A stretch of DNA of 64,000 bases from Bordetella genomosp. 9 (GCF_002261425.1 NZ_NEVJ01000001.1:372001-436000); one strand, 5' to 3'. Shown: positions 9,123-17,965, numbered from the stretch's first letter. The notes: generated by a model from the letters alone, not told the origin. Made by a program: numbers and translations.

Positions 9123-9776
9123 ATGAAAGCAAGCGAACGGATCCGATCCGACATTGAGCAACGCATACTCGAAGGCACGTTGTTGCCTGGCACGCCCGTC
9201 GATGAGCTCGGACTGATCGCCGAGTATGGTGTTTCCAAGACCCCGGTCCGCGAGGCGCTGCTGCAGCTTCAGGCGCAGGGCCTGCTCGACAGCCTGCCAC
9301 GCGGAGGCATGGTCGTCGCCAAGCTCGATGTCCAGGAATTGCTGCATATGTGGGAACTGATGGCGGACATGGAAGGCCTGTGCGCGCGCTACGCCTGTGA
9401 CCGCATGACGACGTCGGAACGGCAAGCGCTGGCGGCGTTGCACGAGCGCTCGGCTGGCGAACGCGACAATGTGCGGAAGTGGCGGGAAACGGATCTCGAA
9501 TTTCACGAGATGCTGTACCACGGCGCGCGCAATCCCTACCTGCGGGAAGCCATCATGCGCATACGCGCCCGCACCGCGGCGTACCGCATGCATGCGGCTG
9601 GCGCGACGGGCCGGCTCCAGGCCTCGTATTCGCAGCACGCAATGGTGGTGAACGCCATACTCGCGGGCGATGGCCCGGCCGCCGCGCGCGCGATGGTCGA
9701 GCATATGAGCCCGGGGCTCGACAGCCGTGAAGTGACGACGCTTATCGTCAACCTTCCGAAGGCCTTGCTGCGCTGA
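9123..9776 (+). CDS. GntR-family transcriptional regulator (FCD domain)
   Basis: A FadR-type GntR regulator, 217 residues from the ATG at 9123 (an in-frame GTG or ATG up to 39 bases earlier is possible). N-terminal winged helix (LGLIAEYGVSKTPVREALLQL) followed by an all-helical FCD ligand-binding domain with the usual metal-site pattern D-x3-H (DLEFHEML) and later His residues. FCD regulators commonly respond to organic acids. It is divergent from the LysR gene, sharing a 180-base control region, and lies upstream of the tartrate/D-malate dehydrogenase gene on the same strand, which makes that gene its most likely partner. Confidence 0.9.
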   Translation: MKASERIRSDIEQRILEGTLLPGTPVDELGLIAEYGVSKTPVREALLQLQAQGLLDSLPRGGMVVAKLDVQELLHMWELMADMEGLCARYACDRMTTSERQALAALHERSAGERDNVRKWRETDLEFHEMLYHGARNPYLREAIMRIRARTAAYRMHAAGATGRLQASYSQHAMVVNAILAGDGPAAARAMVEHMSPGLDSREVTTLIVNLPKALLR

Positions 9777-10203
9777 CACGCTAGCCTGCCGTGCGCGGCC
9801 AGTCCGCCGCTGCCATGCTGCACCGTCCCGTTTCGCGGCGGTCGAGCGGATCGCTCCCGCAGTTCATCATTACCCCCTGATCGGCAGCCGACCCGAGTCC
9901 GCCGCCTGTACGCGCGTCGCCGCTATCGCCGGTGCGCCGGCTCGCCTGCAATCACCCCATGCTCTTATGTATATTTTTATTGGTCATAATTATTTTTATA
10001 GTATTTAAAAAAATAAAACACAAGGAGGGGGTTATCCCTTATGGGCGGTTTGCCGCGCCCCGATGTTCACGAATGGTGTTTTGTCCGTTCACGCCGCGAC
10101 GGGTGATGTTTCGCGCCGCCGGACTTATGCTTTCGCCCCACGAGCGCATCTTTGGTCCGGTGCCACTTCCGAAGCGCCGCGCGCGCGATCAACGAGAGGG
10201 TGA
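9777..10203. other. Intergenic region with A+T-rich block upstream of the dehydrogenase gene
   Basis: A 427-base gap between the GntR gene and the dehydrogenase. About 75 bases (9958-10033) are strikingly A+T-rich in a GC-rich genome and are followed by an AAGGAGG-like sequence (10021-10027). An ATG at 9959 opens a frame starting with a strongly hydrophobic helix and a Lys-rich turn (MLLCIFLLVIIIF then VFKKIKHKEG), but it continues into GC-rich sequence of no clear coding character and overlaps the next gene's start. I read the block as a promoter/UP-element or nucleoid-protein target rather than a gene, without proof. Confidence 0.4.
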
Positions 10204-11289
10204 ATGAACACGCACAGAATCGCCGCCATACCGGGTGACGGGATAGGCAAGGAAGTGATGCCCGAGGGCAAGCGCGTGGTGGACGCCGCGGCGCGCCGCA
10301 TGGGTATCGGCATCGAATGGGTGGATATCGACTGGGCCAGCTGCGACTACTACGCGAAGCACGGCGCGATGATGCCGGAGGACTGGTTCGATCAGTTGAA
10401 GGGTTGCGACGCCATCTATTTCGGCGCGGCGGGCTGGCCCGAGACGGTGCCGGACCACATTTCGCTGTGGGGCTCGCTGCTGAAATTCCGTCGCCATTTC
10501 GACGAGTACGTCAACCTGCGGCCGGTTCGCCTGATGCCCGGCGTTCCCGCGCCGCTGGTGGGCCGCAAGCCTGGTGATATCGATTTCTACGTCGTGCGGG
10601 AGAACACCGAGGGTGAGTATTCCTCGGTGGGCGGCCGCATGTTCGAGGGCACCGACGACGAATTCGTCGTCCAGGAATCCATCTTCACCCGCCGCGGCAC
10701 GGACCGCATCCTGAGGTACGCATTCGAGCTGGCGAACAGCCGGCCGAAAAAGCACCTGACGTCGGCCACGAAGTCCAACGGCATCTCCATCAGCATGCCG
10801 TTCTGGGACGAGCGTGTGGAAGCGATGGCCAAGCACTATCCGGGGGTGCGCCACGACAAATATCACATCGACATCCTGACGGCGCGTTTCGTGCTCAGCC
10901 CGGAGCGTTTCGACGTGGTGGTGGCTTCCAACCTGTTCGGCGACATCCTGTCGGACCTGGGACCGGCCTGCACCGGCACCATCGGCATCGCCCCGTCCGC
11001 CAATCTGAACCCCGAGCGGAAGTTTCCTTCGCTGTTCGAGCCGGTACATGGCTCCGCGCCCGATATCTACGGCAAGAATATCGCCAATCCGATCGGCATG
11101 ATCTGGTCGGGCGCGATGATGCTCGATTTCCTGGGCGACGGCCAGGGTCAGTACCGCGAGGCGCACGACGCCATTGTCCGGGCCATCGAAAAGAGCCTGC
11201 TGGACGGCGCCGTCACGCCGGATCTGGGCGGCAAGGCATCCACCACCGAAGCGGGCATGGCGATCGCCAAGGCGCTGGAACAGGGCTGA
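10204..11289 (+). CDS. ttuC: Tartrate dehydrogenase/decarboxylase or D-malate dehydrogenase
   Basis: A 361-residue member of the isocitrate/isopropylmalate dehydrogenase family, TtuC/DmlA branch, which oxidises (and may decarboxylate) tartrate or D-malate with NAD+ in the cytoplasm. Visible features are the N-terminal AAIPGDGIGKEVMPEG motif, the substrate-binding Arg cluster (SLLKFRRHFDEYVNLRP), the VVRENTEGEYS loop, and the C-terminal metal-binding and cofactor signature ASNLFGDILSDLGP with EPVHGSAPDIYGK. The start follows GAGAGGG. It stands alone, with regulators of a suitable type (GntR/FCD, DmlR-like LysR) upstream. Tartrate versus D-malate preference cannot be read from sequence alone. 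Confidence 0.88.
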   Translation: MNTHRIAAIPGDGIGKEVMPEGKRVVDAAARRMGIGIEWVDIDWASCDYYAKHGAMMPEDWFDQLKGCDAIYFGAAGWPETVPDHISLWGSLLKFRRHFDEYVNLRPVRLMPGVPAPLVGRKPGDIDFYVVRENTEGEYSSVGGRMFEGTDDEFVVQESIFTRRGTDRILRYAFELANSRPKKHLTSATKSNGISISMPFWDERVEAMAKHYPGVRHDKYHIDILTARFVLSPERFDVVVASNLFGDILSDLGPACTGTIGIAPSANLNPERKFPSLFEPVHGSAPDIYGKNIANPIGMIWSGAMMLDFLGDGQGQYREAHDAIVRAIEKSLLDGAVTPDLGGKASTTEAGMAIAKALEQG

Positions 11290-11326
11290 GCGCGCTTCGA
11301 CGTCGAGCTGGAGGATTCAAAGCAAT

Positions 11327-11351
11327 CGGCCCCCTGGGGACCAGGGGGCCG
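11327..11351 (-). terminator. Hairpin terminator of cassette copy 1
   Basis: A perfect 11-base-pair stem (CGGCCCCCTGG / CCAGGGGGCCG) with a three-base loop directly after the exported-protein gene. The following T-run on the minus strand is poor (ATTGCTTT). It may also stop transcription coming from the dehydrogenase gene on the other strand. Confidence 0.7.
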
Positions 11352-11373
11352 ACCGTACGACGCACCACACTGA

Positions 11374-11694
11374 TCAGCCTTGGAAGGGCTGGTTGTCGAT
11401 GTCGCCGAAGGCGATGTCATTGGGCGCGCCGCCGCCTTGGGCAACCGCGGGCACCGAAGCCACGTCGGCTTGCGCGGTGAAGGGCGCGTTGTCGCTGTCG
11501 GCGTTGGCGGTCAGGCCGGCGGCGCGGGCTTGTTCGAGTTGCGCGACGACCTGGTCGCGGCTCGTGCTGCTGGCTTGTTGGCCATAGACGCCTTGGAAGG
11601 GCGTGTTGTCCGAATCGCCACGGGGCGTCGCTTGGGCAGCGCCGATGGCGGCAAAGGAAAGAATCAAAGCGGAAACGATGGTCTTGGTCTTCAT
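11374..11694 (-). CDS. DUF4148-like small exported protein, copy 1
   Basis: A 106-residue protein of unknown function with a clear Sec signal peptide (MKTKTIVSALILSFAAIGAA, cut after AQA), giving a mature chain of about 84 residues. The middle (STSRDQVVAQLEQARAAGL) resembles the DUF4148 helix found in many small Burkholderiales exported proteins. Unusual is a motif present three times, at the mature N-terminus (GDSDNTPFQG), in the middle (ADSDNAPFTA) and at the very C-terminus (GDIDNQPFQG). The start follows AGGAG at seven bases. The predicted protein is identical to copy 3. It has its own leader and terminator, so it should be a monocistronic unit, convergent with the dehydrogenase gene. Confidence 0.85.
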   Translation of the reverse strand: MKTKTIVSALILSFAAIGAAQATPRGDSDNTPFQGVYGQQASSTSRDQVVAQLEQARAAGLTANADSDNAPFTAQADVASVPAVAQGGGAPNDIAFGDIDNQPFQG

Positions 11695-11836
11695 GGCAGT
11701 ACTCCTAGTCCTGGTTAAGTGATCCGGGCCGTGCATCGCGACTTGCTGTGTAGAGAACTTCGCGATGTCCGTTGCTGTTCCCGATGACTGCATTCTGCGC
11801 CGCCAAGACCTAGGGATAAACCCGGATCCAAGAGAA

Positions 11837-14008
11837 TCACCTTTCCATTTGGCGAAGGAATCCTCCCTGTTCGGCCATCAGGTGGCGTATAAAGAATTTC
11901 TCCATGGTTTCGTAGAACTCGAAGGTGTTTTCTTCGTTGCGAAAGCCATGTCCCTCGTTGTCTTTCACCATGTAGTCGACTTCGACGCCGCGTTGACGCA
12001 ACGCCTCGACAATCTGGTCGCTTTCCGCCTTGTTCACGCGTGGGTCCTTGGCGCCCTGGGCGATGAACAATGGCGTCTTGATGCGGTCGACGTGCAGCGC
12101 GGGCGATGTCCGGACCAAGCGGTCCTTATCCTTTTCGGGGTGGCCCACCATGTCGTACAGCCGTTCGAGCATGGGCTTCCAATAGGGCGGCGTGGTCGCC
12201 ATGAACGTGAACATATTCGATACGCCGACATAGTCGACCGCCGCCGCATACAGGTCGGGCGTGAAGGTGACGCCCGCCAATGTGGCATATCCGCCGTAGC
12301 TGGCGCCGTAGATGCCGATGCGTCGAGGATCCGCGATGCCTTGCGCGATCAGCCACCGCACCCCGTCGGTGATGTCGTCCTGCATGGACAGCCCCCACTG
12401 CCCGAAGCCCGCCTCCCAGAAGCGCCGGCCGTAGCCCGTCGAACCGCGGAAATTGATCTGCAGTACGGCAAAGCCCCGGTTGGCCAGAAACTGTACTTGC
12501 GAGTCATAACCCCAGCTATCGCGTGACCATGGACCGCCATGCGGATGGACGATAACGGGCAGGTCCTGCTCCGGTCGTCCGAGCGGCAGCGTCAGGTAGC
12601 CGTGCAACGCCAGGCCGTCCCGACTTTGAAAGCGGATCGGCCGCATGGGCGCCATATCCGACTCGGGCAAACCGGGCTTGATGTCCGCGAGCTTGCGTAG
12701 TTCGTCGGTCGTGACGTCATACAGATAGCGCGTGCCGGGCGTGCGGTCGCTGTATGTGCTGACGATGAACTTGGTTTCGTCGCGGGTGTCGCTGTGCAGC
12801 GCGAGTTGATAGCCTGGCAGGCGGTCAGTCAGCCTGCCGTAGAGGTCTGCCGTCTGTGTATCCAGGAAGCTGCGCTGCCGTTTGTCCGTTTCGTAGGTCA
12901 CTGACGTGAGGACCTGGCGAAGGCGTGAATAGTCGACGCCGGACACATCCACTTCCTGCGGATCGAACAGGATTTCTTCCGTGTCAGGATGGGCCGGGTC
13001 GATACGTACCAGCGCCTTGGTGTCGCGGCCCCGATTGCTGATGGCGTAAAGCTGCTGGTTGTCGAAAGTGAACAGCACGGGCTTGACGCTGGTGCGGTAA
13101 TCAGTGGCGATGATCGTGCGGAAGGGCTGCCCTTCCTCATCGCGATACAACACGCCACAGTTCAATCCATCGAGCGTGATCGCTGCGCGCAGCTTGCCGG
13201 CATGATCGGTCTGCCAGCTGATGACATTGCCAGGGTTCAGCGCTACCAGATGGGATGCGCCGATCTGCAGATTGACCCGGTAAATGTCGAAGATCTTCGC
13301 GTCGAGGTTGTTGTGCGCAAGCAGGATGTGGTCAGGAATATCCTCCAATGGGTCGCTGATGTATGCGCGGCAGTTTTCGTAAGGGGTCAGGTCCACCGCG
13401 CTGCCGGTATGCATGTTCATCGCCAGGATGTGGAAATTCTCATCGCCGCCGCAATCCTTCGCGTACAGGATGGTGCTCGAGCCCTTCCAGACGTAGCCGC
13501 TGACGTCGCGCGCGGTTTCGCGGCTGATGCTGCGCGCCTCGCCGGTCGGTGCAACGCCTTCCAGGCGCTGGACGAAGATGTTCATGCGCGGCGGCTGTCC
13601 GTCCACGCTGAGCGGACGCATGAACGCGAGCCAGCGCCCGTCTTCGGACAGGCTGAAACGCGTCTGGTCGGGATGACGGAAAAAATCCTTCATGGGATAT
13701 ACGGGCGGGACCGCCGCCGGCGCCGCGAGAACGGGGCATCGCGGTGCCGCAAGCGGCGCTGTGTGCGTGCTGACGGCGTCTGGCGACACCCGTTTTCGGT
13801 CGTGGCGGACATGGGCAAGCAGCGACAGCGCGCCATCGGATAACGTCCGCCGCAGGTAGACGGTATGGCCGGGATGGCCTTGCGCACGGTTCGCTTCGTT
13901 CGTCGCGCTCCGGAATGGCAGGCCGTCGGCGAACGCGGACTGGCCTGGCGCCGAGAGCGCGGCTGCGAGATTCGGAAGGGAGGAGGATGAAGGATCGATG
14001 GCCGGCAT
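11837..14008 (-). CDS. S9 family serine peptidase (prolyl oligopeptidase/acylaminoacyl peptidase type)
   Basis: A 723-residue serine peptidase of clan SC, S9C-like: an N-terminal beta-propeller (about residues 110-470) and a C-terminal alpha/beta-hydrolase domain. The triad is Ser570 (GASYGGY), Asp655 (GAKDPRVN) and His687 (DNEGHGF). The first 100 residues are a low-complexity extension with no recognised domain and no signal peptide; a shorter start at the MKDFFRHP methionine is possible, but ATG 14008 has GGAG upstream. The last codons (Gln-Met-Glu-Arg-stop) lie inside cassette repeat 1, so the C-terminus has been shaped by that repeat. It follows the TauD/ABC operon by 135 bases on the same strand. 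Confidence 0.9.
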   Translation of the reverse strand: MPAIDPSSSSLPNLAAALSAPGQSAFADGLPFRSATNEANRAQGHPGHTVYLRRTLSDGALSLLAHVRHDRKRVSPDAVSTHTAPLAAPRCPVLAAPAAVPPVYPMKDFFRHPDQTRFSLSEDGRWLAFMRPLSVDGQPPRMNIFVQRLEGVAPTGEARSISRETARDVSGYVWKGSSTILYAKDCGGDENFHILAMNMHTGSAVDLTPYENCRAYISDPLEDIPDHILLAHNNLDAKIFDIYRVNLQIGASHLVALNPGNVISWQTDHAGKLRAAITLDGLNCGVLYRDEEGQPFRTIIATDYRTSVKPVLFTFDNQQLYAISNRGRDTKALVRIDPAHPDTEEILFDPQEVDVSGVDYSRLRQVLTSVTYETDKRQRSFLDTQTADLYGRLTDRLPGYQLALHSDTRDETKFIVSTYSDRTPGTRYLYDVTTDELRKLADIKPGLPESDMAPMRPIRFQSRDGLALHGYLTLPLGRPEQDLPVIVHPHGGPWSRDSWGYDSQVQFLANRGFAVLQINFRGSTGYGRRFWEAGFGQWGLSMQDDITDGVRWLIAQGIADPRRIGIYGASYGGYATLAGVTFTPDLYAAAVDYVGVSNMFTFMATTPPYWKPMLERLYDMVGHPEKDKDRLVRTSPALHVDRIKTPLFIAQGAKDPRVNKAESDQIVEALRQRGVEVDYMVKDNEGHGFRNEENTFEFYETMEKFFIRHLMAEQGGFLRQMER

Positions 14009-14143
14009 GAGTCGTGTCTCCAATGAACTCCGCCTCCTTCGGATACCAGCATCCTGAGAAGGGGAGGCGCGAGGCGAACGTTGTAGTATCTGAACCGGGC
14101 CGACCAGTTCACTCACGCCTGGATCACGACGTATCGATGCGCC

Positions 14144-15013
14144 TCAGCGCTGTAGCCCCCATCGCTGTACCGTGACCCGCTCCAAAGCATAGAACAGGCC
14201 GTTTTCGACCAGCAGGCCGATGATCACGACCAGGATCAGTCCCGCGAATACGCGGTCCGTATACAGCTCGTTGCGGTTCTGGAAGATGTACCACCCGAGG
14301 CCGCCCTTGCCCGACGATGCGCCAAAGACCAGTTCGGCGGCGATGAGCGTCCGCCAGGCAAAGGCCCAGCCGATTTTCAGCCCGGACAGGATGGACGGCA
14401 ATGCGGCCGGGACCAGGATCTGGATCACGTAGCGCAGGCCGCGCAGGCCGTAGTTACGGCCTGCCATGCGCAGTGTGTCGGGGACGGCCTGGAAGCCGGC
14501 ATACGTATTCAATGCCATCGGCCACAACACTGAATGGACGAGGACGAAGATCAAGCTGCCCGCGCCCAGGCCGAACCACAGCAACGCCAGAGGCAGCAAG
14601 GCAATCGCCGGCAGCGGATTGAACATCGACGTCAACGTGGTCAGGATGTCCCGGCCCAATCGGCTCGACACCGCGACCGTCGTCAAGAGGAACGACAGCA
14701 CGATACCCAATACATAGCCTTGCAGCAGCACCTGCAGCGACAACCAGGTCTTCTGCACCAGCTGTCCGTTCAGCAGGCCTTCGGCCAATGCCCGCATGGT
14801 TGCACTGAATGTCGGTAGCAACAGGTCGTTGTCTTGCCAGCGCGCGACAGCTTCCCACAGTATCGCCAGCACCATCAGGATGCACGTCTTGCGCACCCAG
14901 GGGCGGTCCCAGACACGTACGGTCAGGGGTACGGCCTGTGTCAGCCGCGCGGACGGCAGCTCTGGCAGATCGACTTCGTATTCAGGTCGGACGGATGGCG
15001 CAAGACTGCTCAT
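14144..15013 (-). CDS. ABC transporter permease (SsuC/TauC-like)
   Basis: A 289-residue inner-membrane permease of the nitrate/sulfonate/taurine importer class (BPD_transp_1 fold), with about six hydrophobic helices and the cytoplasmic coupling loop (MAGRNYGLRGLRYVIQILVP) that contacts the ATPase. It is the last gene of a four-gene unit, TauD-like oxygenase, binding protein, ATPase, permease, and starts 12 bases after the ATPase stop. The class imports sulfonates, sulfate esters or other small anions. Confidence 0.9.
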   Translation of the reverse strand: MSSLAPSVRPEYEVDLPELPSARLTQAVPLTVRVWDRPWVRKTCILMVLAILWEAVARWQDNDLLLPTFSATMRALAEGLLNGQLVQKTWLSLQVLLQGYVLGIVLSFLLTTVAVSSRLGRDILTTLTSMFNPLPAIALLPLALLWFGLGAGSLIFVLVHSVLWPMALNTYAGFQAVPDTLRMAGRNYGLRGLRYVIQILVPAALPSILSGLKIGWAFAWRTLIAAELVFGASSGKGGLGWYIFQNRNELYTDRVFAGLILVVIIGLLVENGLFYALERVTVQRWGLQR

Positions 15014-15025
15014 GGGGATAAAGGC

Positions 15026-15901
15026 TCAAGCGACGCGATGCGTCGGGCGGATACGGGCGTCGGCGCGGCCGACGGGCTCGTCGAACAGCATGCCGTGGAT
15101 ACGTCGGGCGGCCGCCTGGAAGGCTGCGCTGCCCATGCTGTGCAGTCCCCATTCATGACTGTTCAATTCGGCACGCACCCGGCCAGGATGCGGCGACAAC
15201 AGGGCAATTCGGCTGCCCACGACCAAGGCCTCCTCGATCGAATGCGTGACGAACAGCACCGTCATTCGAAGCTCGTTCCACAGCGCCAGCAGTTCTTCCT
15301 GCATCTTGCGGCGCGTCAACGCATCCAACGCGGCGAACGGCTCGTCCATCAACAGTACGCTCGGCTGCATCGCCAGCGCGCGGGCGATCGCCACGCGCTG
15401 CTTCATGCCGCCCGACAACTCGTGCGGATACGAAGCGGCGAACCGCGCCAGCCCGACCTGCTCCAGGCAATGGCGTGCCCGCTCGCGCGCCGTTTTTCGA
15501 TCCGCCGTGCGCGACGCCAACAGCGGGAACATCACGTTCTGCTCTACCGTCTTCCACGGCGGCAGCTGATCGAACTCCTGGAACACGACCACCCGGTCCG
15601 GGGAGGGGCCATGCACGACCTGTTCACGCAGCCGGATTTCGCCGGCTGCCGGCTCGATGAATCCTGCCGCCGCCTTGAGCAGCGTCGACTTGCCACAGCC
15701 CGAAGGCCCCAACAAGACGAAGCTGTCGCCTTCGTGGATGTCCAGGCTGATTTCGTGCGTGGCGCGCACGATCCGCGCGGGCGTCCGATATTCGAGACTG
15801 ACGCGATCGAACTGCAGCAGCGGCGCCGTCGCGACCGGCGTTGCCATGGGCCCGACGCGCTTGCCGCGCAGTTCAACTGCCGCTGGAAACTCGTGGGTCA
15901 T
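15026..15901 (-). CDS. ABC transporter ATP-binding protein (TauB/SsuB-like)
   Basis: A 291-residue ABC ATPase for the sulfonate-type importer: Walker A GPSGCGKST, Q-loop, signature LSGGMKQR, Walker B with LMDEPFAALDA and the H-loop THS. Its start overlaps the end of the binding-protein gene by 29 bases; a later in-frame methionine (Met19) would remove most of the overlap. The overlap suggests coupled translation with the rest of the TauD-SBP-ATPase-permease unit. Confidence 0.9.
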   Translation of the reverse strand: MTHEFPAAVELRGKRVGPMATPVATAPLLQFDRVSLEYRTPARIVRATHEISLDIHEGDSFVLLGPSGCGKSTLLKAAAGFIEPAAGEIRLREQVVHGPSPDRVVVFQEFDQLPPWKTVEQNVMFPLLASRTADRKTARERARHCLEQVGLARFAASYPHELSGGMKQRVAIARALAMQPSVLLMDEPFAALDALTRRKMQEELLALWNELRMTVLFVTHSIEEALVVGSRIALLSPHPGRVRAELNSHEWGLHSMGSAAFQAAARRIHGMLFDEPVGRADARIRPTHRVA

Positions 15902-16883
15902 CGAAGAAATACTCCTTGAGCGAAGCCGGCTGATTCCTGATGGCGCCGATCCGATGCATGAACTGGCCCAGCCCCAGCGTGTTGCGCGGCTCGACCTGGA
16001 TCGACACCTCGGGGTCCGTGACGATCTTGATCAGCAGATCGCGATCGGTTTTCGACTTCTCCACCCGGATGTAGGTGTCCACCGCTTCTTCGGGATGCGC
16101 CTTGATGAACTTCGCGGCATCGTCCAGGGCATCGATGAAGGCCTTGTACGTCTTCGGGTTGTCGTTGCGAAACTTCTCCGTCGCGTACAACACCGTCGAT
16201 GACGCCGGTCCACCCTGCACGTCGTAGGAGTTCAACACGATGTGTGCTGCCGGATTGCCAGCCAGCTCCTGCTGCTGAAACGGCGGATTGCCGAAGTGGG
16301 CGTTGATTTGGTTCTGGCCCTTGATAATGGCCGCCGTCGCGTCCGGATGCGGCACCGCCACCGTCAGCGGCTCCAGCTTGTCGAACGACTTGTCGCCCCA
16401 CTGCTTCGCCGCCGCCATCTGCAGGATGCGCGACTGCACCGACACCGTCGTCGCCGGTACCGCGATCCGGTCCTTGTCCGTGAAATCCGCGATCGTCTTC
16501 ACCGCGGGATTGTTGGAAACCAGGTAGTAGGGGAAGCTGCCCAGCGAGGCGACACCCTTCACGTTCTGGCGGCCGCGGGTGCGGTCCCAGATGGTGAACA
16601 GCGGGCCGACACCGGCGCCCGCGATATCGATGCTGTTGGACAGCAGCGCATCGTTGACCGCCGAGCCGCCGGACAGTTGCACGAAGTCGACCTTGATGTC
16701 GACGCCCGCTTCCTTGCCGCGCTTCTCGATCAGCTTCTGGTCCTGGACCACGTCCAGCAACAGGTAGACGATGCCGAATTGCTGGGCGATCCGGATCTGC
16801 CCTTCGGCGTGAGCGACGCCGGCGGACGACAACAAGGCGACGCCGGCGAGGGCGCCAAGGACTTTCTTATGGAGTGATTGCAT
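15873..16883 (-). CDS. ABC transporter substrate-binding protein (sulfonate/taurine type)
   Basis: A 336-residue periplasmic receptor of the NMT1/TauA-like class. The ATG at 16883 is two bases after the oxygenase stop and opens a signal peptide (MQSLHKKVLGALAGVALLSS) ending at AHA. The mature protein has class features: an early IRIAQQFG strand, the gene-neutral loop LSGGSAVNDALLSNSIDIAG, and a run resembling AIPVPATTVS-type ligand loops. Translation through a much longer upstream frame is not needed. Ligand unknown; with a TauD-family oxygenase in front, an organosulfur compound is the natural guess. Confidence 0.88.
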   Translation of the reverse strand: MQSLHKKVLGALAGVALLSSAGVAHAEGQIRIAQQFGIVYLLLDVVQDQKLIEKRGKEAGVDIKVDFVQLSGGSAVNDALLSNSIDIAGAGVGPLFTIWDRTRGRQNVKGVASLGSFPYYLVSNNPAVKTIADFTDKDRIAVPATTVSVQSRILQMAAAKQWGDKSFDKLEPLTVAVPHPDATAAIIKGQNQINAHFGNPPFQQQELAGNPAAHIVLNSYDVQGGPASSTVLYATEKFRNDNPKTYKAFIDALDDAAKFIKAHPEEAVDTYIRVEKSKTDRDLLIKIVTDPEVSIQVEPRNTLGLGQFMHRIGAIRNQPASLKEYFFDDPRVSSGS

Positions 16884-16885
16884 GG

Positions 16886-17773
16886 TCAGGAGGGGATGTC
16901 GCCTTCGATGGTGGTGCGATAGAGCTTGCGGCGCAGGAAGTCCGGCGTGCCCGCGGCCAGGTGCATGACCGAGCGGTTGTCCCAGAACACCATGTCGCCG
17001 GGTTGCCAGTAGTGCGTGTATAGATATTCGGGTCGCACGCTGAAGGCGAACAGCTCGTCGAGCAAAGCACGGCTCTCGTCTTCGGGCAGGCCGAGGATAC
17101 GGGTCGTGAAGTGCTCGTTGACGAACAGGGCCTTGCGGCCCGTCTCCGGGTGCATGCGCACCACCGGATGCACCGCCGGCTTCACTTCCTCGATCTGCTT
17201 GGCCGTCAATGGCGGGCGCCATGGACTGCGGGCGCGCAGGTCCTCGTATTTGGCCAGGTAATTGTGCTCCGCGCGCTTGCCGTCCAGGGTGCGCTTGAGC
17301 GCCGCGGGCAGGTCTTCGTATGCCGCATGCTGGTTCGAGAACAGCGTATCGCCGCCCTGCGGCGGCAATTCCTGCGCATGCAACAGCGAGCCCAGACTGG
17401 GCTTGTCCTTGTACGACAGGTCCGAATGCCAGAACGCCCCGGCATCGCCGAGTCCGATCGGCTGGCCGTTCTCCTTGATGTTCGATACCACCAGCACCTC
17501 CGGATGCCCGGCCAGCTGGAAGTTGCGCAAGACGTGGATCTGCAAAGGTCCGAAGCGCCGGCTGAAGTCGATCTGTTGCCGCGGGGTGATGCGCTGGTCG
17601 CGGAACACCAGCACGTGATGATCCAGGTGTGCGCGATGTATCCGCCGAAAGTCCTCGTCGTTCAGCGGCCGGGACAAATCCAGCCCCAGCACCTCGGCGC
17701 CCAAGGGGCCGGACAGCGGGCGGATGTCGATTGATTGCGGGGGGAAATCGGCTGGAATCGGATTGGCGCTCAT
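16886..17773 (-). CDS. TauD/TfdA-family Fe(II)/2-oxoglutarate dioxygenase
   Basis: A 295-residue non-haem iron dioxygenase of the TauD/TfdA/AtsK family, which hydroxylates a carbon next to a leaving group such as sulfite or sulfate. Iron ligands are His116 and Asp118 (FWHSDLSYKDKPS) and His271 (NRSVMHLAAG); an Arg near residue 286 suits 2-oxoglutarate binding. It is first in a minus-strand operon with an importer, as in tauABCD but with the oxygenase leading. Desulfonation of an imported sulfonate or sulfate ester under sulfur limitation is the likely role; substrate specificity cannot be deduced. Confidence 0.9.
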   Translation of the reverse strand: MSANPIPADFPPQSIDIRPLSGPLGAEVLGLDLSRPLNDEDFRRIHRAHLDHHVLVFRDQRITPRQQIDFSRRFGPLQIHVLRNFQLAGHPEVLVVSNIKENGQPIGLGDAGAFWHSDLSYKDKPSLGSLLHAQELPPQGGDTLFSNQHAAYEDLPAALKRTLDGKRAEHNYLAKYEDLRARSPWRPPLTAKQIEEVKPAVHPVVRMHPETGRKALFVNEHFTTRILGLPEDESRALLDELFAFSVRPEYLYTHYWQPGDMVFWDNRSVMHLAAGTPDFLRRKLYRTTIEGDIPS

Positions 17774-17933
17774 GGACGGCGTGGATGCGTGGGCAACGCA
17801 TGCACCTTAGCCCTTGGGCATTCAACCGGGAACGATTAATTGCTTGGAAGTACGTGGCTTCTGGTCCTAAAGGCCGACCGTTATTAATTCATCACCGACG
17901 ATCATGTGCGGAATGATTGTCTGGCGCACCGAT

Positions 17934-17965
17934 AAAAAATCGGCCCCCTGGAGTGCAGGGGGCCG
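17934..17965 (-). terminator. Rho-independent terminator of cassette copy 2
   Basis: A ten-base-pair GC stem (CGGCCCCCTG / CAGGGGGCCG) with a five-base loop, followed on the minus strand by ATTTTTTAT. This is the best-formed of the three cassette terminators. Confidence 0.85.

Larger units (their letters stand above)
11318..11850 (-). repeat. Cassette copy 1 (shared repeat with 17934-18608 and 19778-20426)
   Basis: A direct repeat carrying a DUF4148-like gene, about 155 bases of its upstream leader and its terminator. Compared with copies 2 and 3 it lacks roughly 120 bases of 3' UTR (the two extra hairpins). The coding part differs from copy 3 at a single base by eye, and from copy 2 at about a dozen. 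The leader similarity ends at the string TTTCCATTT, which in this copy lies inside the last codons of the S9 peptidase gene. Confidence 0.85.

Noticed and set aside
9932..10207. A 91-codon frame starting in the A+T-rich block
   Set aside because: Only the first 25 residues look like a membrane helix; the remainder is shadow-like and runs into the dehydrogenase start without a ribosome site of its own.
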